From the NCBI RefSeq assembly GCF_905475395.1, contig NC_058339.1, positions 75,482,520 through 75,546,519 of the forward strand: 64,000 nucleotides of DNA, written 5' to 3'. Numbering within the stretch: the first letter of the stretch is position 1; the number at the start of each line of letters is the position of its first letter. The notes below the pieces were generated by a model. The model did not search any database and was not told the DNA's origin. It worked only from the letters and a program-made list of their open reading frames with translations. The DNA comes from Chrysoperla carnea. Lineage: Eukaryota > Arthropoda > Insecta > Neuroptera > Chrysopidae. The translations under genes were made by a program, and so were the position numbers. This document shows positions 1-13,050 of this stretch, one piece after another.

Positions 1-95
1 CAGTGAGAAATGTAAAACCGTACAAGACAATCGTACAAAGACAAGATATGCAATATGTAATACATAAATATAAAACACAAAGTATAAACACTTAC

Positions 96-2029
96 CATAA
101 ATGGATTAAAATGTTCGCCACATGACGTACAACCTTCACGAATATCACCAAATTGATGAACATGGAAACCATGTAAACCTGGTGGTAATCCAGTTATATT
201 TCCAACAATTTGTACGGGACCATGTGGTGGATGTGTTTGACGTAATAATAGTTCACCTTTCACCTTGATACCAACATTGGCGGCATCTTGTTTACCTCCC
301 GATAAATTTCCACCATTTGGACGAATAACTGCTGATGCAAGTATCGGTCCTAGTTCCTATTTATAAAGTTAATTTTAAGTTCACTGAGCTCCAGATGTTG
401 TTAGTGTTATTGGTTAGTAGAAAAAAAGGAAGAAAAGGTCAATAATTTTTTAAAGAAAAGGTTAATTATTTTTGTTTAGAAGTTGAATCATAATTCAAGG
501 TGGTAATGAAGTCATAGACACTTGCTAACGTCAATGATTAAAATTCATAGGTTAATTTTTTCAATAAACAATTATGAAATTTGAGGTTTAAATATTATTT
601 AAAGTCTCATATCTCAAGGTTTCGATAATAAGATTTCACATTTCGAAATCTACAAAGAAAATGTCTATTTTTGTTTGGGATTTTGGTACTCCAAAACAAA
701 GAGTGGAATCCTACTTAGGTATATAAACTGAGATTAGGCAAACTAATGCAATGTCCTATTAAAAAAGAACATACGGAAATAGTGTAAAAGGTCGGGGTAT
801 TAAAAGGCAGTATTTTGGTCTAGAAATTTGAACAAATCAATTTTGTTTTTGGGTACATATTTTCAAAGATTAGACATTAAGAATATGTCCTTAAACGGAT
901 TTTTCAAAATTCGAATAATTTTCGGAGATGTAGTGGATTTTCTGGTATCGAAGTTCGATTTGATGGCTCTGAACTTCAAGCTTCTGCTGTTTCAAAAGAA
1001 GACAGAACAGCTTCAGTTAGCAGAAATAACTTTGCAAGATATTGCATATGACGTAGAAGAAGGCCTAATGTATGGATCTGAGATCGCTGATAAATTAAAA
1101 GTGAGTATTATATTATTATCCGAGTTACTTTGCCGGAATTATCTCTCAAAGTTAAAACGCGTTTTTCTTGAAACTACGTTTTTTGAGGTAGTTGGCATGA
1201 TATCTCAAGTTCTACTGGACCGATTCCTTTGAAATTTGATGAAAATTCAAAAAATGTCCAAAAAAGGGTTAAAAAAATATTTTTTTCATGTCAACACCAC
1301 TTTGTGAATTTTTTTTCTAAGATTCAGACGATAGCGACATCTTTACTGGTAAATAATTTTTCAAATTTTTGGTTTCAGATCACTACAAGAGCTGAAATTG
1401 TGTCAACCACGGTGCACTGTTTTTTTTTTAGCCTCCCACTAGGCCCGCCTGTAATTCGAAGAATAAGTATTTGATTTTTTTTTTTTTTTGAAAATCGAAT
1501 ATTAATTCTCGATAATGAACTCCTAAAAAGCGAATTTTGAGTAAGTTCATGCAAAAACGGCAGTCAACTCCTTAAAAGCGAATTTTGAGTAAGTTCATGC
1601 AAAAACGGCAGTCAACTCCTGAAAAGCGAATTTTGAGTAAGTTTATGCAAAAAAGGCAGTCATGCAATGCAAGGAAATTAGATTAGATTTGGTACATAAC
1701 ACTATCCATTTGTACTTACATTATTCCAACAATTCCCTTAATAAAAAAAAATTTATGGAATTAAGACAGAAATATATAGAACCATGCAGAAAAAAAGAAA
1801 GAAAAGAGAAGTTTTTCCAATTTCATGCAAATTATATTAAAAACGCACTTACAAATCCATATGGTTCCATATACACTTCATAAATATTACTTTGTATCCC
1901 ATTAATGGGTGGTAAACTACGCACATGTAATGATCGATCAACTTGTTTTAACGATGGTGAACTTACCGATGTTTTGACCACATAATTAACTAATAAGATC
2001 GATGTCACACTTAAAAATTTCACAATCAT
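96..2029 (-). CDS. Secreted Cu/Zn superoxide dismutase-like protein, 5' part (partial gene)
   Basis: Cu/Zn superoxide dismutases convert superoxide to oxygen and hydrogen peroxide. Two exons are visible: 1853-2029 (ATG at 2027-2029, donor GTAAGT) and 96-356 (acceptor TAG, donor GTAAG), joined in phase 0 to give 146 residues. The rest lies left of the window. Residues 1 to about 24 ([14 protein letters not shown]...) look like a signal peptide, so the product is probably secreted. The enzyme fold starts near residue 60. [10 protein letters not shown] gives copper ligands H124 and H126, and [11 protein letters not shown] gives the bridging His (H141) and the disulfide Cys (C135). Human SOD1 has GCTSAGPHFNP here, so the second Cys (C138) and the Glu are unusual. 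The remaining zinc ligands and the catalytic Arg are outside the window, so activity cannot be judged. The family call is firm. Whether it is the extracellular SOD or the Rsod-type branch is open. Confidence 0.88.
1518..1661. repeat. Tandem repeat, 3 x 48 bp, in the SOD-like intron
   Basis: Three consecutive 48-bp units start at 1518, 1566 and 1614. Each contains AGCGAATTTTGAGTAAGTT and ends in GGCAGTC. They differ at only a few positions, so the array is recent. It lies in the intron 357-1852. I saw no gene in the rest of that intron. Confidence 0.93.
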
Positions 2030-2616
2030 TTTGAAATTTCAAATTAAATTCAAAAAACCCAATCCTTTAATTTGATTGGTTGTTTGAAAGGTCAAAAGAC
2101 AAAACAAATTAATAACGTTTTTTTTTTTTTATTGTGTCAAAACAAATGAATAAATGTGTGATGAGAAGGAAATAAAGTTAAGACTGATTAATGGATCAAT
2201 AAGTAACAGTGGTTTAAATAGCAAAATATATTGTTTTGTTTAAAAAAGTTGTATAAGATATCGTGTATCGAAATTGTGTATGTAGAAAAAAAAAACATAA
2301 TTATGATTTCATAGGTAAATATGTGTAATACATGATGCATGATGATTATTACAAGGATTATAAATAAGAAGAAGAAGTAAAATTATTAAAAATTATGTGT
2401 ACCTGTATGTGGTTAACAAGTTTTTATTATGGTAGGTTTTATCTATTACGGTAATGGTTTGAAAAGAAAAACACTTGCGAATGTTAAAGAAAATCATATT
2501 TGGAGAAAATTCATGAATTGTGTCTATCGAAAAGATTAATGATTTACTGCGATTGGAGTACTTTTAATAAACTCCGTTACACATTAAACAGGGCACTGGC
2601 GACCGATCGCACATTA

Positions 2617-2965
2617 CTACACAGTACTTGAATGACCGACCTTTTTTTGGTATTTTTTAGTTAAAACCGTTTAAAACGCTCCACACAAATACCAATTTGA
2701 ATGTCCCGATAATGTACTTTATTTCGTTAACTACGATATACGTATATCACACCAGCTATGTATCAATCAAAACTGACATAGCCACACGGACCGCACACTA
2801 TAATGCATACGAAAAAAACCACATACAATGTATATACTCGCCAATAGATGTCAGGAAGAGTCAAATTTTGCAGTTTTGTTTCAGTTTTTCCAGAAAACAC
2901 GGATTAAACGACGTTTTCTAAAAATGAAACCTAGCTAGATCGATTTTTCGCCCAAAAATCTCCTG
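2617..2965 (+). repeat. Dispersed repeat, family I, copy 1
   Basis: Matches, in inverted orientation, the stretch 25808-26088. Shared blocks include ACACAAATACCAATTTGAAT, ATAGATGTCAGGAA, and AACGACGTTTTCTAAAAATG followed by AAACCTAGCTAGATC. No coding potential is evident. It probably derives from a transposable element of unknown class. Between the SOD-like start (2029) and this copy I see nothing else. Confidence 0.75.
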
Positions 2966-3591
2966 CATACCAAGGATGGGCCATTTCAACAGTCAAACGT
3001 TGCAGAGTTTGGTGGGTGATATCATCTGACACCAGATTGAACCTAGTTCTTCGGGTTTCTTTAATAGCCAATTTAGTATTAATACAAGAATTGCTTCTTA
3101 AATTATATACGACATAAGATGAATCAACTGAAATCTATTATGAACAAAAACATTTCTTCCCGTTTTCCTTGAACATTCTTTGCGTTTATAGCGCGGTAGA
3201 GAGATAGTTTTCAGTTTCAGGACAGCAGCAAGTATACTTTTTCTTTTGCATGCAACATTTTTATTGAGATGAAAGATATTGCTATCTATGAGGTAGTTAG
3301 ATATTAGATACTTACCAGATATCAAGAAACCGAGAAAATGGTTTTTCTGACCTTTTTTTTTCAAGCGGCCTAGAAATAAAATTTTTAGGGCAAAAAATAA
3401 AAACTTTTAACTATTTATTTATTTACAAGTTGACTATCGCGTTTTGTATTTCAATCACATTCTAATTAAAACACTGCTTATTCATGAGTTAAGGCATATT
3501 TCATTTTTAAACATAACGCAAAATATTGAGGAGGTAAAGTTCGAAAAGACGTACTGTCCTGTACCTTTGATTTAGACAACTTTCTATTGAT

Positions 3592-3812
3592 AAATGGTAA
3601 GTAATCAGGTGATCTAGATTGGAGCTACTGAAAAAGCGGTCCCCTTCCTGTTTAATAGTACAAATTTTTATCGTTAGTTGGCGGGATTTAGCTCATTTGA
3701 ATTTCAATATTTTTATTGGCATTAAAAAATGGTATTACACGTATTGCCATCTGGTAGTCGAAATTGTAACTACTGAATTCGGGCCTTCTTCAACTCCCAG
3801 TTATCAATATCT
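3592..3812 (+). repeat. Dispersed repeat, family F, copy 1
   Basis: About 210 bp nearly identical to 32931-33155, starting at ATAAATGGTAAGTAATCAGG and running to CAACTCCCAGTTAT. Outside these limits the two loci do not match, so this is a discrete mobile unit. Its left edge carries a consensus splice donor (GTAAGT), which matters at the second copy. Confidence 0.85.
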
Positions 3813-4879
3813 ATAATCAATGAATAGGTATGTAGTATTCATATTGAAGCGAGCGGCTCCAGTGAGGGTTGATCAAAGTAATACTAAAATATGAGCCATA
3901 GTACATTATGGTCTTATACCATGGATCACATATTTAAAAATAAAAGTTTAGTTTTTATCGGTAGTTCTTTAATATTTATTTCTCAAAAAGTTACAGGAAA
4001 TTAGTTGTGGAATATTCAAGTAAGGCAAAGGTCTATCACATCCAATGTAATGCCAAAATTAGTAAGACTTTTTAAGTCATTTGTTTGAAATATTTTCTGA
4101 AGAGGTGCCCTACACAATAAACCACCCTTGGCATAAAAATCAAAATGTTTCAGAATTAGAGAAAATAGACTTTGCTGCTAGGCAATCTATTAACCAGACA
4201 TCTTCTGAAGGTATAGTATCATAAAATAATGATATACGATATAAACACACAGATAACATATATAAAAATAATATTAATATATTTTTTAATATTGACGCAA
4301 TTAATCTTTTTATTAATTATTAAATTCAATATTTACAATATGAAAATTATAAGTATAAGTAAAAAAGAGAGAAGTCATTTTATACGAAAAATTAAACAAA
4401 TAATTATGACATAATAAATATTAAATATGTATATCAAAAAATACACAGATACCAATAAATTAAACTAATTGATGAATTAAATACAAAATGTTTAATTTCC
4501 TTTTATTTAAATTTTTTAAAAGAATAAATTTATCATAGTGTATCTAAAAGTTTAATTTATATACAGTAATATAACACCTAGTAATACTATTTATATATTT
4601 ATCATATTGCCTCGTTAAAAGGTGTCTATACTGCATATCATTCTTATCATTATAAAATTTTCCTACCGTTTTTTCTATAAACAATAAAGTGGTTATTGAT
4701 TTTTTTTAACCATATTATAGAAAAATAATAATAAATTACTTAGGTTCGTACTCCACATAATAAATTAAATAAATATTTACAATAAAAATATAACAAAAAG
4801 AAATAAAGAAATGATTTTTTTAGAAAAAAATAGAATTGATTTCAAAAAATGCACTAAAAAGTAAAATAAGTGATATTTG

Positions 4880-5215
4880 TGTGGAACCCTAAACTCGCAT
4901 TTGAAACATACCAAAGAACAATCTCCATTTAATTGTCTTTTTCCTTAAAACCTTTTCCAAACTGAGCTGATTTGAAAGATCATCGCCAATTTTTAGTTTT
5001 TCCGGGTACGAAACCCTTTATTCGCTCTTGAAACATAACACTCTCCATTGAAAATCACACACTTTTTCTGAAACTTTTAATAATAAAAAAAAAACAACGT
5101 TCCATTTGGGGAGGGGGGACATAGTAAAAGCTACAGGAGGCTACATGGAGGGAGGGAGGAGTTCTAAAGTGGTTGGAATTAAGCCACGTTATTTATGAAC
5201 GCTCCCATAGGTATT
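4880..5215 (-). repeat. Dispersed repeat, family D, copy 1, plus an adjoining G-rich fragment
   Basis: Positions 4880-5080 match in reverse the elements at 53815 and 59045, sharing reiterated blocks of the type AAACTCGCATTTGAAACATA and CTCCATTTAATTG. The following 5098-5215 (GGGGAGGGGGGAC..., TTATTTATGAACGCTCCC) looks like a fragment of a different element. Neither codes for protein. Confidence 0.6.
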
Positions 5216-8200
5216 ACATATAATCGAATTGAAAATCTACTCGTTTTTGAAGCTGGTTAAAAAGAAAACTTTCACATTGCTTATGTAAACTGTAGCTCTG
5301 TTAAGTAATGCACATTGCATACCATGTAAAAACTTAACAGCTAACGATAAAGAGGTTTTGTTGTTAGAATAGAATTCAATGTACATAATTGAATTAATGT
5401 TCAGAAACTTCCAAGAAATCAATAAAAAAGTGATTAGATATTTACTGCTACAAATAATTTTAAAGTCTTGAAAAAACTTTTGAAAGCACCATGTTTTAAT
5501 CCTAGAACTTTATATGATGTTTCTCGCTTTATATGACATATCTCAGTTTGAAATACTTTATTAGGAAAAGTCGATTTGGTTTTTAGATTTTACTTTCTCA
5601 TTGAAATGACGACTGTCTATAGTTTCCAAATAATTTTTATATTATAAGGTCGAACTTTTTTAAAAATTTCTTCTGCATGATTATCTGTATCACCGACCAA
5701 ATTAAATTTTTATTTAAGAGAAAGTTAGAGATTTTTCTAGGCATTGGTTACTTTTTTTTTTATTAAATAAAAACAATTTCTATTCGTAAAACTCTACATT
5801 CATTTAGAAAGGAAAAATATTATAAAATTATATGATTAAAGTTACTGATAAAATATATGCGTCATAAAACTTGTTAATAACAATTTTATATAACAACTAG
5901 GAGTAACCCGCATACTTCGTTGGATGATCTCACTTATTCTCCCATACATAACACTCGAAATATAAAACAAATATTAAAAATAAATATTGCTTATAAAATC
6001 GAATGCGTTCAGCAATGCGGGCCTACAACTGCTATCTTTATAAATTATAGCCTATGTATTATTCTGATGTATGAGCTACATTATTGTAAAACATTAAAAT
6101 CCATTATGAAATTTTCGAAGTCTGTGAACACGATAACTCAAAAACAAAAAAAGATATCTAGCTGAAATTTTTATAGCGTACTCTTTAAATACATATCTTG
6201 TAGGTATCTCTCCAAAGAGCAAGAATAATGAAGAAAATTTTTGGGCTCTAGAACGTATGCAAGCATGAAGAAATAGAAAACAAGCATCACCAACATTTCT
6301 TTGTCTTGGAAAATTCAGGAAAAATTTGAAAACCTATTAGAATAAATCAAACCTCACAGTACCATAGAAAACTCAGTAAAGAAGAAGACATGGACTTAGT
6401 TGGGAATCATACTGGGTTCATATTTTCACTAAAAATTGAAGTTTAAAAGAATCATTTTTTCATACGTTTTTGTAGCATGAGTAAACTTTTCTATAGAATT
6501 AGATCATCTCTCAAATGCACAAACAGTTATCCATCGTCACCTCATTAATTTGAATGAACAGTTAATTAGTAAATTATGTAAAATATAATGAATTAAAAAA
6601 TACGTAAATAAATAAATAAATAAATAATAAAAAATAAATACAATCAGCTACACAATATTGTATATCGTCCTTGAAATTGTCATGGCAGATATTCGATCAT
6701 CCTCTTTGAAGGAGGTTTTCATTTATTGTTTTGTTACTGATGTAGTAATTAAGTTATGTTCTATGTTCAAGTGAGTTCCCTTATGAGGAGTACCTATGCA
6801 TGCCATTTTTACAATAAATTAATCATTTCTAACATTATGACACTAATGGTTGACAGTAATGGTTGTTTCACATTATTGGAGATTGAAGTGGTAAATCATA
6901 TGATAGTTATAATTTTAGGTGCGTTATTTTCTCGTTGTTATCCCCTCCGGAATCTAGGGAATGCAATCCGATCGCCTTACATAAAATCTGCTAGTTTTAA
7001 AAATTATCTAACAAACATTCACTAGTAGTACCTACTCATAAAAATATAGGAACTAAAATTTTTTGCACCGACACATAAAAATAGATCGGATATGTGAAAT
7101 ATCTATTAAATGAGTTTGAATTGCCGTCTTTATTATTTATGAATAAAAACACAATTCCACTCGATGTAGGTATTAAATTTTATTTGACTCAATAATTTAA
7201 TGTTTCCTAGTGTTTCAGCATCCTTACGCGTATGTACCTAACTTAAGATGTTAGAATTAGAATGAAACTTGTCGACTTCAAAAGAAAAACACACATACAT
7301 TCTATTATCGTTATTTTTTTACTTTTTAGCCCATATTATTGATCCACTGAACATTTAACACTGCTTCTTCTTTGAATTTCGTAACATATTCTTCAAAAAA
7401 ACAAGAATTAAAAAACAACACTCTTACATTAAAAAACACACGTATGCATGTTATTATACATATCTGTAAATGTATTTGCCTATACACACATAGGCATATA
7501 TTATACAACTAAGTACATTTTCCAACTTTAATTTAGCTACAACATGAAATTCTGTCATTTTCATGACTTGTGACCATGAAAACTTTTATTCATAATGACT
7601 TAAACTATCATTTGCCAAAATTTGAAAAAGTTTGACCGAAATGCAGATTACATATAATTTATGCGAGGTCTTAACTTAAAACGAAAAAAAAACGTGCAAC
7701 TTAGGATAGGTTTAGAGAAAGAATACTACGCTTAATAAATAAAAATACAATCAGGAAAAAATTGAAGCGAATTCCTTTTGATTTTTCTACTTTTTGCCTG
7801 GTGTTACTTGAGAAATTAAGAAAGAGAGAGCCATTCAAAAACATTTGATTGAGACTACATATATATAATAACTTATCGCTCTAATGTTGAGTAATGAAAC
7901 TATTCACTCAAAAAACATGTCCATCTATTATCATCTACTGAAAATTGGTGGGTGATTGTGTGACTTGCGGAAAAAACTATCGCATAATGATTATTCATCA
8001 AACAAGCTTTGCTGTTTAAGAAACTCGGGCACTTTAAACAAAAAATTATTCAATGTATGAGATTTTTAGCATTGGTAATTTTCTTTAAGACCTAGACAAT
8101 TTAATACACTTGAAATTTTCGTTGTATAATGACACCGTAATTGATCGATCGCGATGGTTAAATATTTGTTGTTTGATATTGAAAAATCACTGTTACTTAA

Positions 8201-8950
8201 TTATTTGACGATAATGTAAAATGGTCTTCATATTACATGTTTTAAAATTTTATAATTAGCTATTTGCGTTTGTAAAACACAATATACTTCATACTTGTAC
8301 GAATTATCATATTGATTGTAATAAAAATCAAATATCTATGAATTTTTAATAAGACGGAACCTGCAATTTAATTACATGACAATTAATAAATGTCCAACGA
8401 TTACGGAAATTGCATCCTCTGGGAAATATTTTGTTTCAAGAAGTACAAATTCAGTTTATTATAATTTCCCTACAATGTACGGTACTTAAGGCTATTGTTT
8501 TGGTATAGGCATAGCCCTTACGGCGAGCTAAATTTATAAATTTGAGCTGTTAAAGTTTTCGTTTTTAACATATAAATTCTATATTAAAGTGTTTTTAAAA
8601 GTATACTTTATTATGTAACAAGGCTAATTTTCTTAAGATTAATTTGGAAAACTAATATTCATTATTTAAAAGTGATTCTTATACAAGTGATTTTCTATAA
8701 ATCTTTGGCTTCAATATTTCAAAAACTATGGTATTCATCGAAAAATTTTTCTCTTTGTTTCGCATAATTTTTCCAAATTTTAACAGAATCCACTCTTAAA
8801 ATCCAGTCTCAAATATTTACATACACTTATTTTTTGGGAAGCAAAAAAGAAACTGCATGAATCATGAGAAAAATGCTAAAAAATATTTACTATTTTTGAA
8901 CAATTTGGCGCTGTTATGTCGTCTACATTTCAGTGATCATTAACAAAATA
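5216..8950. other. Intergenic stretch without a recognised gene
   Basis: AT-rich sequence with only short open frames that lack motifs. It holds a TAAA microsatellite near 6604-6626 and a short family A fragment at about 6125-6185 (ACACGATAACTCAAAAAC). I see nothing else that I can support. Confidence 0.6.
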
Positions 8951-9190
8951 CAGTAGAACCTCGATAACTTAAAATACGCAACCTCTATAACTTAAATAAA
9001 TAATCTCTGTATAGGCCCTCAGTAACTACATAGAAACATGTACATACCTCTATATTAACTAGGGTACATAGAAACATGTACATACCTCTATATTAACCTT
9101 TACCTAACATAGACACTTGATAACTTAAAACCTCTATAACTTAAAATATTTTGTGTTTCCCTTGGACTTTAACTTATCGAGGTTCTACTG
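8951..9190. mobile_element. pogo/Tigger-like MITE with TA target duplication
   Basis: A 240-bp non-coding element. It starts CAGTAGAACCTCGATAACTT and ends with the inverse. The terminal inverted repeats are 23 bp with one mismatch, flanked on both sides by TA (8949-8950 and 9191-9192). The terminal sequence CAGTAGAACCTCGATAA is typical of pogo/Tigger members of the Tc1/mariner superfamily. Inside, a 32-bp stretch is duplicated with a 38-bp period (9028-9059 and 9066-9097). There is no transposase, so it would need one in trans. Confidence 0.9.
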
Positions 9191-12100
9191 TATTACAATA
9201 ACTAGCTCGACCTGTACAGAATTCCGCCACCTTGACTATCGTAACCCATGGCTACCCTATACTCATGACTAAAAGACAACAACAAATTTCGTAGAAAAGT
9301 GGTTTACAAATACAAAAGTTATGAAATTAATATTAGTACGTGTTTTAAAAATAGTTTCATTTGAAATATCTTTACAGTTGCTGATTCACTTCTTAATAAT
9401 GTCTTCAGTATTAGAAAAATATCTATAAAAACTGTTACATTCGAATCATGTTTGCCTGATACACTTATTTTTTAACTCATTTTAAATTTCGTTAAGGTAG
9501 TACCAGCATGAAATCACTTTTTGACAGATTTGGCCGAATTTTTTTTTCTCGGGTTTATAATAGCTTTATTTATGAATTCCTAAAATTTCATAATTTTTGG
9601 CCGTTTAGGTCGCGAGATATTTAAAGACAAAGTTCGCGATTTTGAGGGTCATGTCCCATTTAAAGCATGTAAAATGTCCGGTCTCTCCAACTATTTTTGA
9701 TGATATTATTATATATTGAAGAAAAAGTAGAAAAAAATGTTTATACAATAAAATTCTAAAAAAAAAATTTAGAAATTAATTTTCACTTTCGAGATATTAA
9801 TTTTGACGTAAATTGATCGAAATTGGGACGTTGGCATAATTATTTCCCATTTTAAACGGTCAAAATTTCTGAAACTTTGGGAATTAATAGTAAGCATTAT
9901 TAAATTCTTAAATTTAATTTTTCGTTAAATTCTGTCGAAAAAAAAATTGTACCATTGCTTTAACATAGAAACTGCAAATACCATGCTGGAAATACCTTAA
10001 AATTTAAAATGAGTTTGTTTATTAAAATTTATTTATTGTTTGTCTAGCCTGTCTTTTCCTAAGTGGTACAATTTTAGTCCGTGAGTATACTTTTCATCAG
10101 AAGCCAACATGAAAAGCTTGAAAAAGAAGGGTGAATCATGGACTTTGATAAAGGAATAAGGAAGATAAGGTATGGACAGAAATAAACATGCTGGAGAAAT
10201 AATTATCTTAAACAGCTAGTTGAAGTATTTTTCGGTATTTTTAAAAGTTAGGTACCAAAATTTATTTAAAAAAAACTTTTAATCTAAATGCACGAATAGA
10301 TATTTAAAAATGATATATAAAGGTGTGGCCTCCAAAAGTTTTAAGTGAATCTATAACAAATTTTTTGCTGTAAAACAAAAACACTTATTACCCAATTGTA
10401 GCATCTACTAAACAAACGAACATACCGTCCGATAATTATCTCAAATAATATAATAAGAGACAAAAATAAACAAAAAAAATTATTTATAGATAAATATTTG
10501 CTTTAATTTAAAACAACCATGAAATACAGCAAAAAAACCAATAATTACTATAAATATTAAGATACATAAATAAATAGGTTTACCTATGTTGTTCCCTTTG
10601 AAAATACACTACTTTAAAATATACGATCTAAGGTTGTTCCGCATATTGAACCGTCCTTAAACTTTGAAGGCTCTGGGCACATAAGGATCACGATGTCCCT
10701 TTTTTTTATGAAACTTTATTCGGGAGCTAGTTCGATACTGTTTACTAATAATATCGATTAATACTTTATCATATAATTTAGCATACGATAAAATCAGCCA
10801 CCCGAAATCTAAGTATTCGAATTAGCCGTAGATCATCTTTCATTAAAAATTTATAAAATTATAAATGATTTATATCAATACAGCAAAATTTTAAACTATT
10901 TCCAAAATGGAAATTATTATAAGTTTCATAGAAAATTTGTTTTTCTAAGAGATATAGATAGATATATTTGTGATTTGAATACTTTAAAACATAAAACTAA
11001 GTTATTTTCTCCGTTAGTATTAGTGATTAGTCAAATGGAGATATTTATCACAAACAAAGCTGTAGCAAATAATGAGGAATCATTAAATGGAAACATTAAA
11101 TGGAAATTTAGAGCATATCGAAAGAAAAGTTTGAAGGAAAGAAATCCATTTTTTAACTCAACATAACAAGAAAATTGCATAAAATTGCATTTTTAAAAAC
11201 CATCCAGGACATCCACCAAGAACTGTAGGTTTTAAGTTCAAACTATCAAAAAAATAGTTGCCCATCTTACTAATTTGAACTGAGTAAATTGAGTTAAAAC
11301 TATTGAAAATACTTTTAATATTTTAATATTACTGGAAGAGAGGATTTATTACCAAAGTGAACCCATCTACTCTAAACAATCTAAGCTAACTGTTTACTTG
11401 CGTATCTTGATAAAAATGACCTTGAAAGGTGAAGTTCATATAATTATGAAAAAATTCAATATGGTTGTATAAGGTATATTTGTTTTGAGATGAGTTAATA
11501 TTTTTTCAATATAATATTTATTAGAAAAATATAAAAATTTATTGAAAATCAATATCTATCTGATTAAAAGATATTTGATGATTAAATTAATGACATAATA
11601 ATTATGTGTAATCATTTTGTACAAAAAAAAAAATTATACTTAGCTATTTTATAAACTAAAAATATCGTGATTCATTTCAGATGTTTCAATTCGTTTAATA
11701 TGATTCAATTATTTTTATAATTTTCAAAAAAAATTATTATTAATTTAACACATAATATGCGAATTTATATATCACGATTCATAATTTAATAATAATTATG
11801 TATGGAATTTTTATAATAAAAAAATTAAATAATCTTAAATCGATATATTATTTATTTTATGTGAAATTTACTACATAGCTGTAAAACCATTTGCCTATAT
11901 AACTTAAACATTTCATTATTTTGTCTGTCTTTGATTATTTTGTGGGAACTTTTCTTAACAATTTTGATTTGCTTTTGGTTTATCATTACAATTTTGTCGA
12001 GCCCGTAGAGAAAACGTAAAACTCAGAGATACTTGACCCAAAAAATACTAAAAATCGTTTTTACTTGACAATTGTTCAGGTTTCTGAAAATCATGAGATA

Positions 12101-12373
12101 TCGATAGCTTTGATATGTTATACAAACAAAAAAACTCATCCGACTGATAAATGAACCGAATTTTTGTCATTTTTGAATTTCAATAATGATATTTTGTTAT
12201 TACTCCAATCTCAATAGAAAATCAAAAAGTTGTTTAATATTTTTTTTTATATTTTTAAAGGCAATTGCTTTGGTATAGATAAACTTAAACAGTTCTGCCT
12301 CAACTCTTTTGGGTTGGATTTGAATAATTCAATGTAATCACTTGAAATCCAATTGAGAAGTATTTGGAATAAG
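9191..12373. other. Intergenic stretch without a recognised gene
   Basis: Low-GC sequence with homopolymer runs. Near 9494 it contains TTAAGGTAGTACCAGCATGA, which resembles the edge of the family B foldback elements, but I could not delimit an element. A short open frame at 10975-11166 has no recognisable motif. Confidence 0.5.
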
Positions 12374-12860
12374 AATAGGGTATTCCACTATTTTTGAAAA
12401 AGTACTTCAAAATGTTGATTTTGCTAATAAAAATCCACCAAAAATTTATATCGGAAAAATACACACGCTTTCTTGTTAAATTAAATTTTAAACCTTTTTT
12501 AAACTGTCAAAAACGCGGGCATCCAATTTGATGACGTAACATGGGTATCACTATACGAAATAACACAAATAAGTTTGACAGATATTATTCATAGACATCT
12601 GATTATAATAAATATAAATACTTATTATCTATGTATACATTATACCCAGCTGTCTACATTGAACTAACTGATGGTCTATGACTCATACCGCAATGACATC
12701 ACAGCAGAGCTTGCCCGCGTTTTAGGTCACGTGATATACAGTTTAAAAATTACGATTTTTAATTTTAATATTTTAAAAGAAAAATGTGCTTTTATAACTC
12801 GAAATCAGAACATTTAATCAACTTTCATGACTTATTTTTGACTAACGATAATACCCTATT
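12374..12860. mobile_element. Possible short TIR element
   Basis: Bounded by the 11-bp inverted repeat AATAGGGTATT (12374-12384) and AATACCCTATT (12850-12860). The outer flanks resemble each other (TATTTGGAATAAG and TATTTGGATTACAAG). Short TIRs in AT-rich DNA can arise by chance. The interior, with TGACGTAAC and TCACGTGAT, has no open frame. Confidence 0.35.
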
Positions 12861-13050
12861 TGGATTACAAGTGCCATGAACTCTGTAGTGTAATTATGCC
12901 ATAATTATGCAATGCCAATGACATTTAACTGTAAACAAGACAAAAACATAACCTTAAAAAAGACAGTTAGGATACAGTTTGAAAACATTTTACAAAATAT
13001 GTTTTAATCAAAAATTTTATTCTACTTTTTCCCCCGTTTTATGAAAAAAC

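Noticed and set aside
828-1474. Two overlapping plus-strand open frames inside the SOD-like intron
   Set aside because: The first begins at TTG, not ATG. Neither has a motif, and both lie within a phase-consistent intron of the minus-strand gene.
3098-3364. 88-residue minus-strand open frame
   Set aside because: Low-complexity Lys/Ile/Leu composition, no motif, no splice partner.
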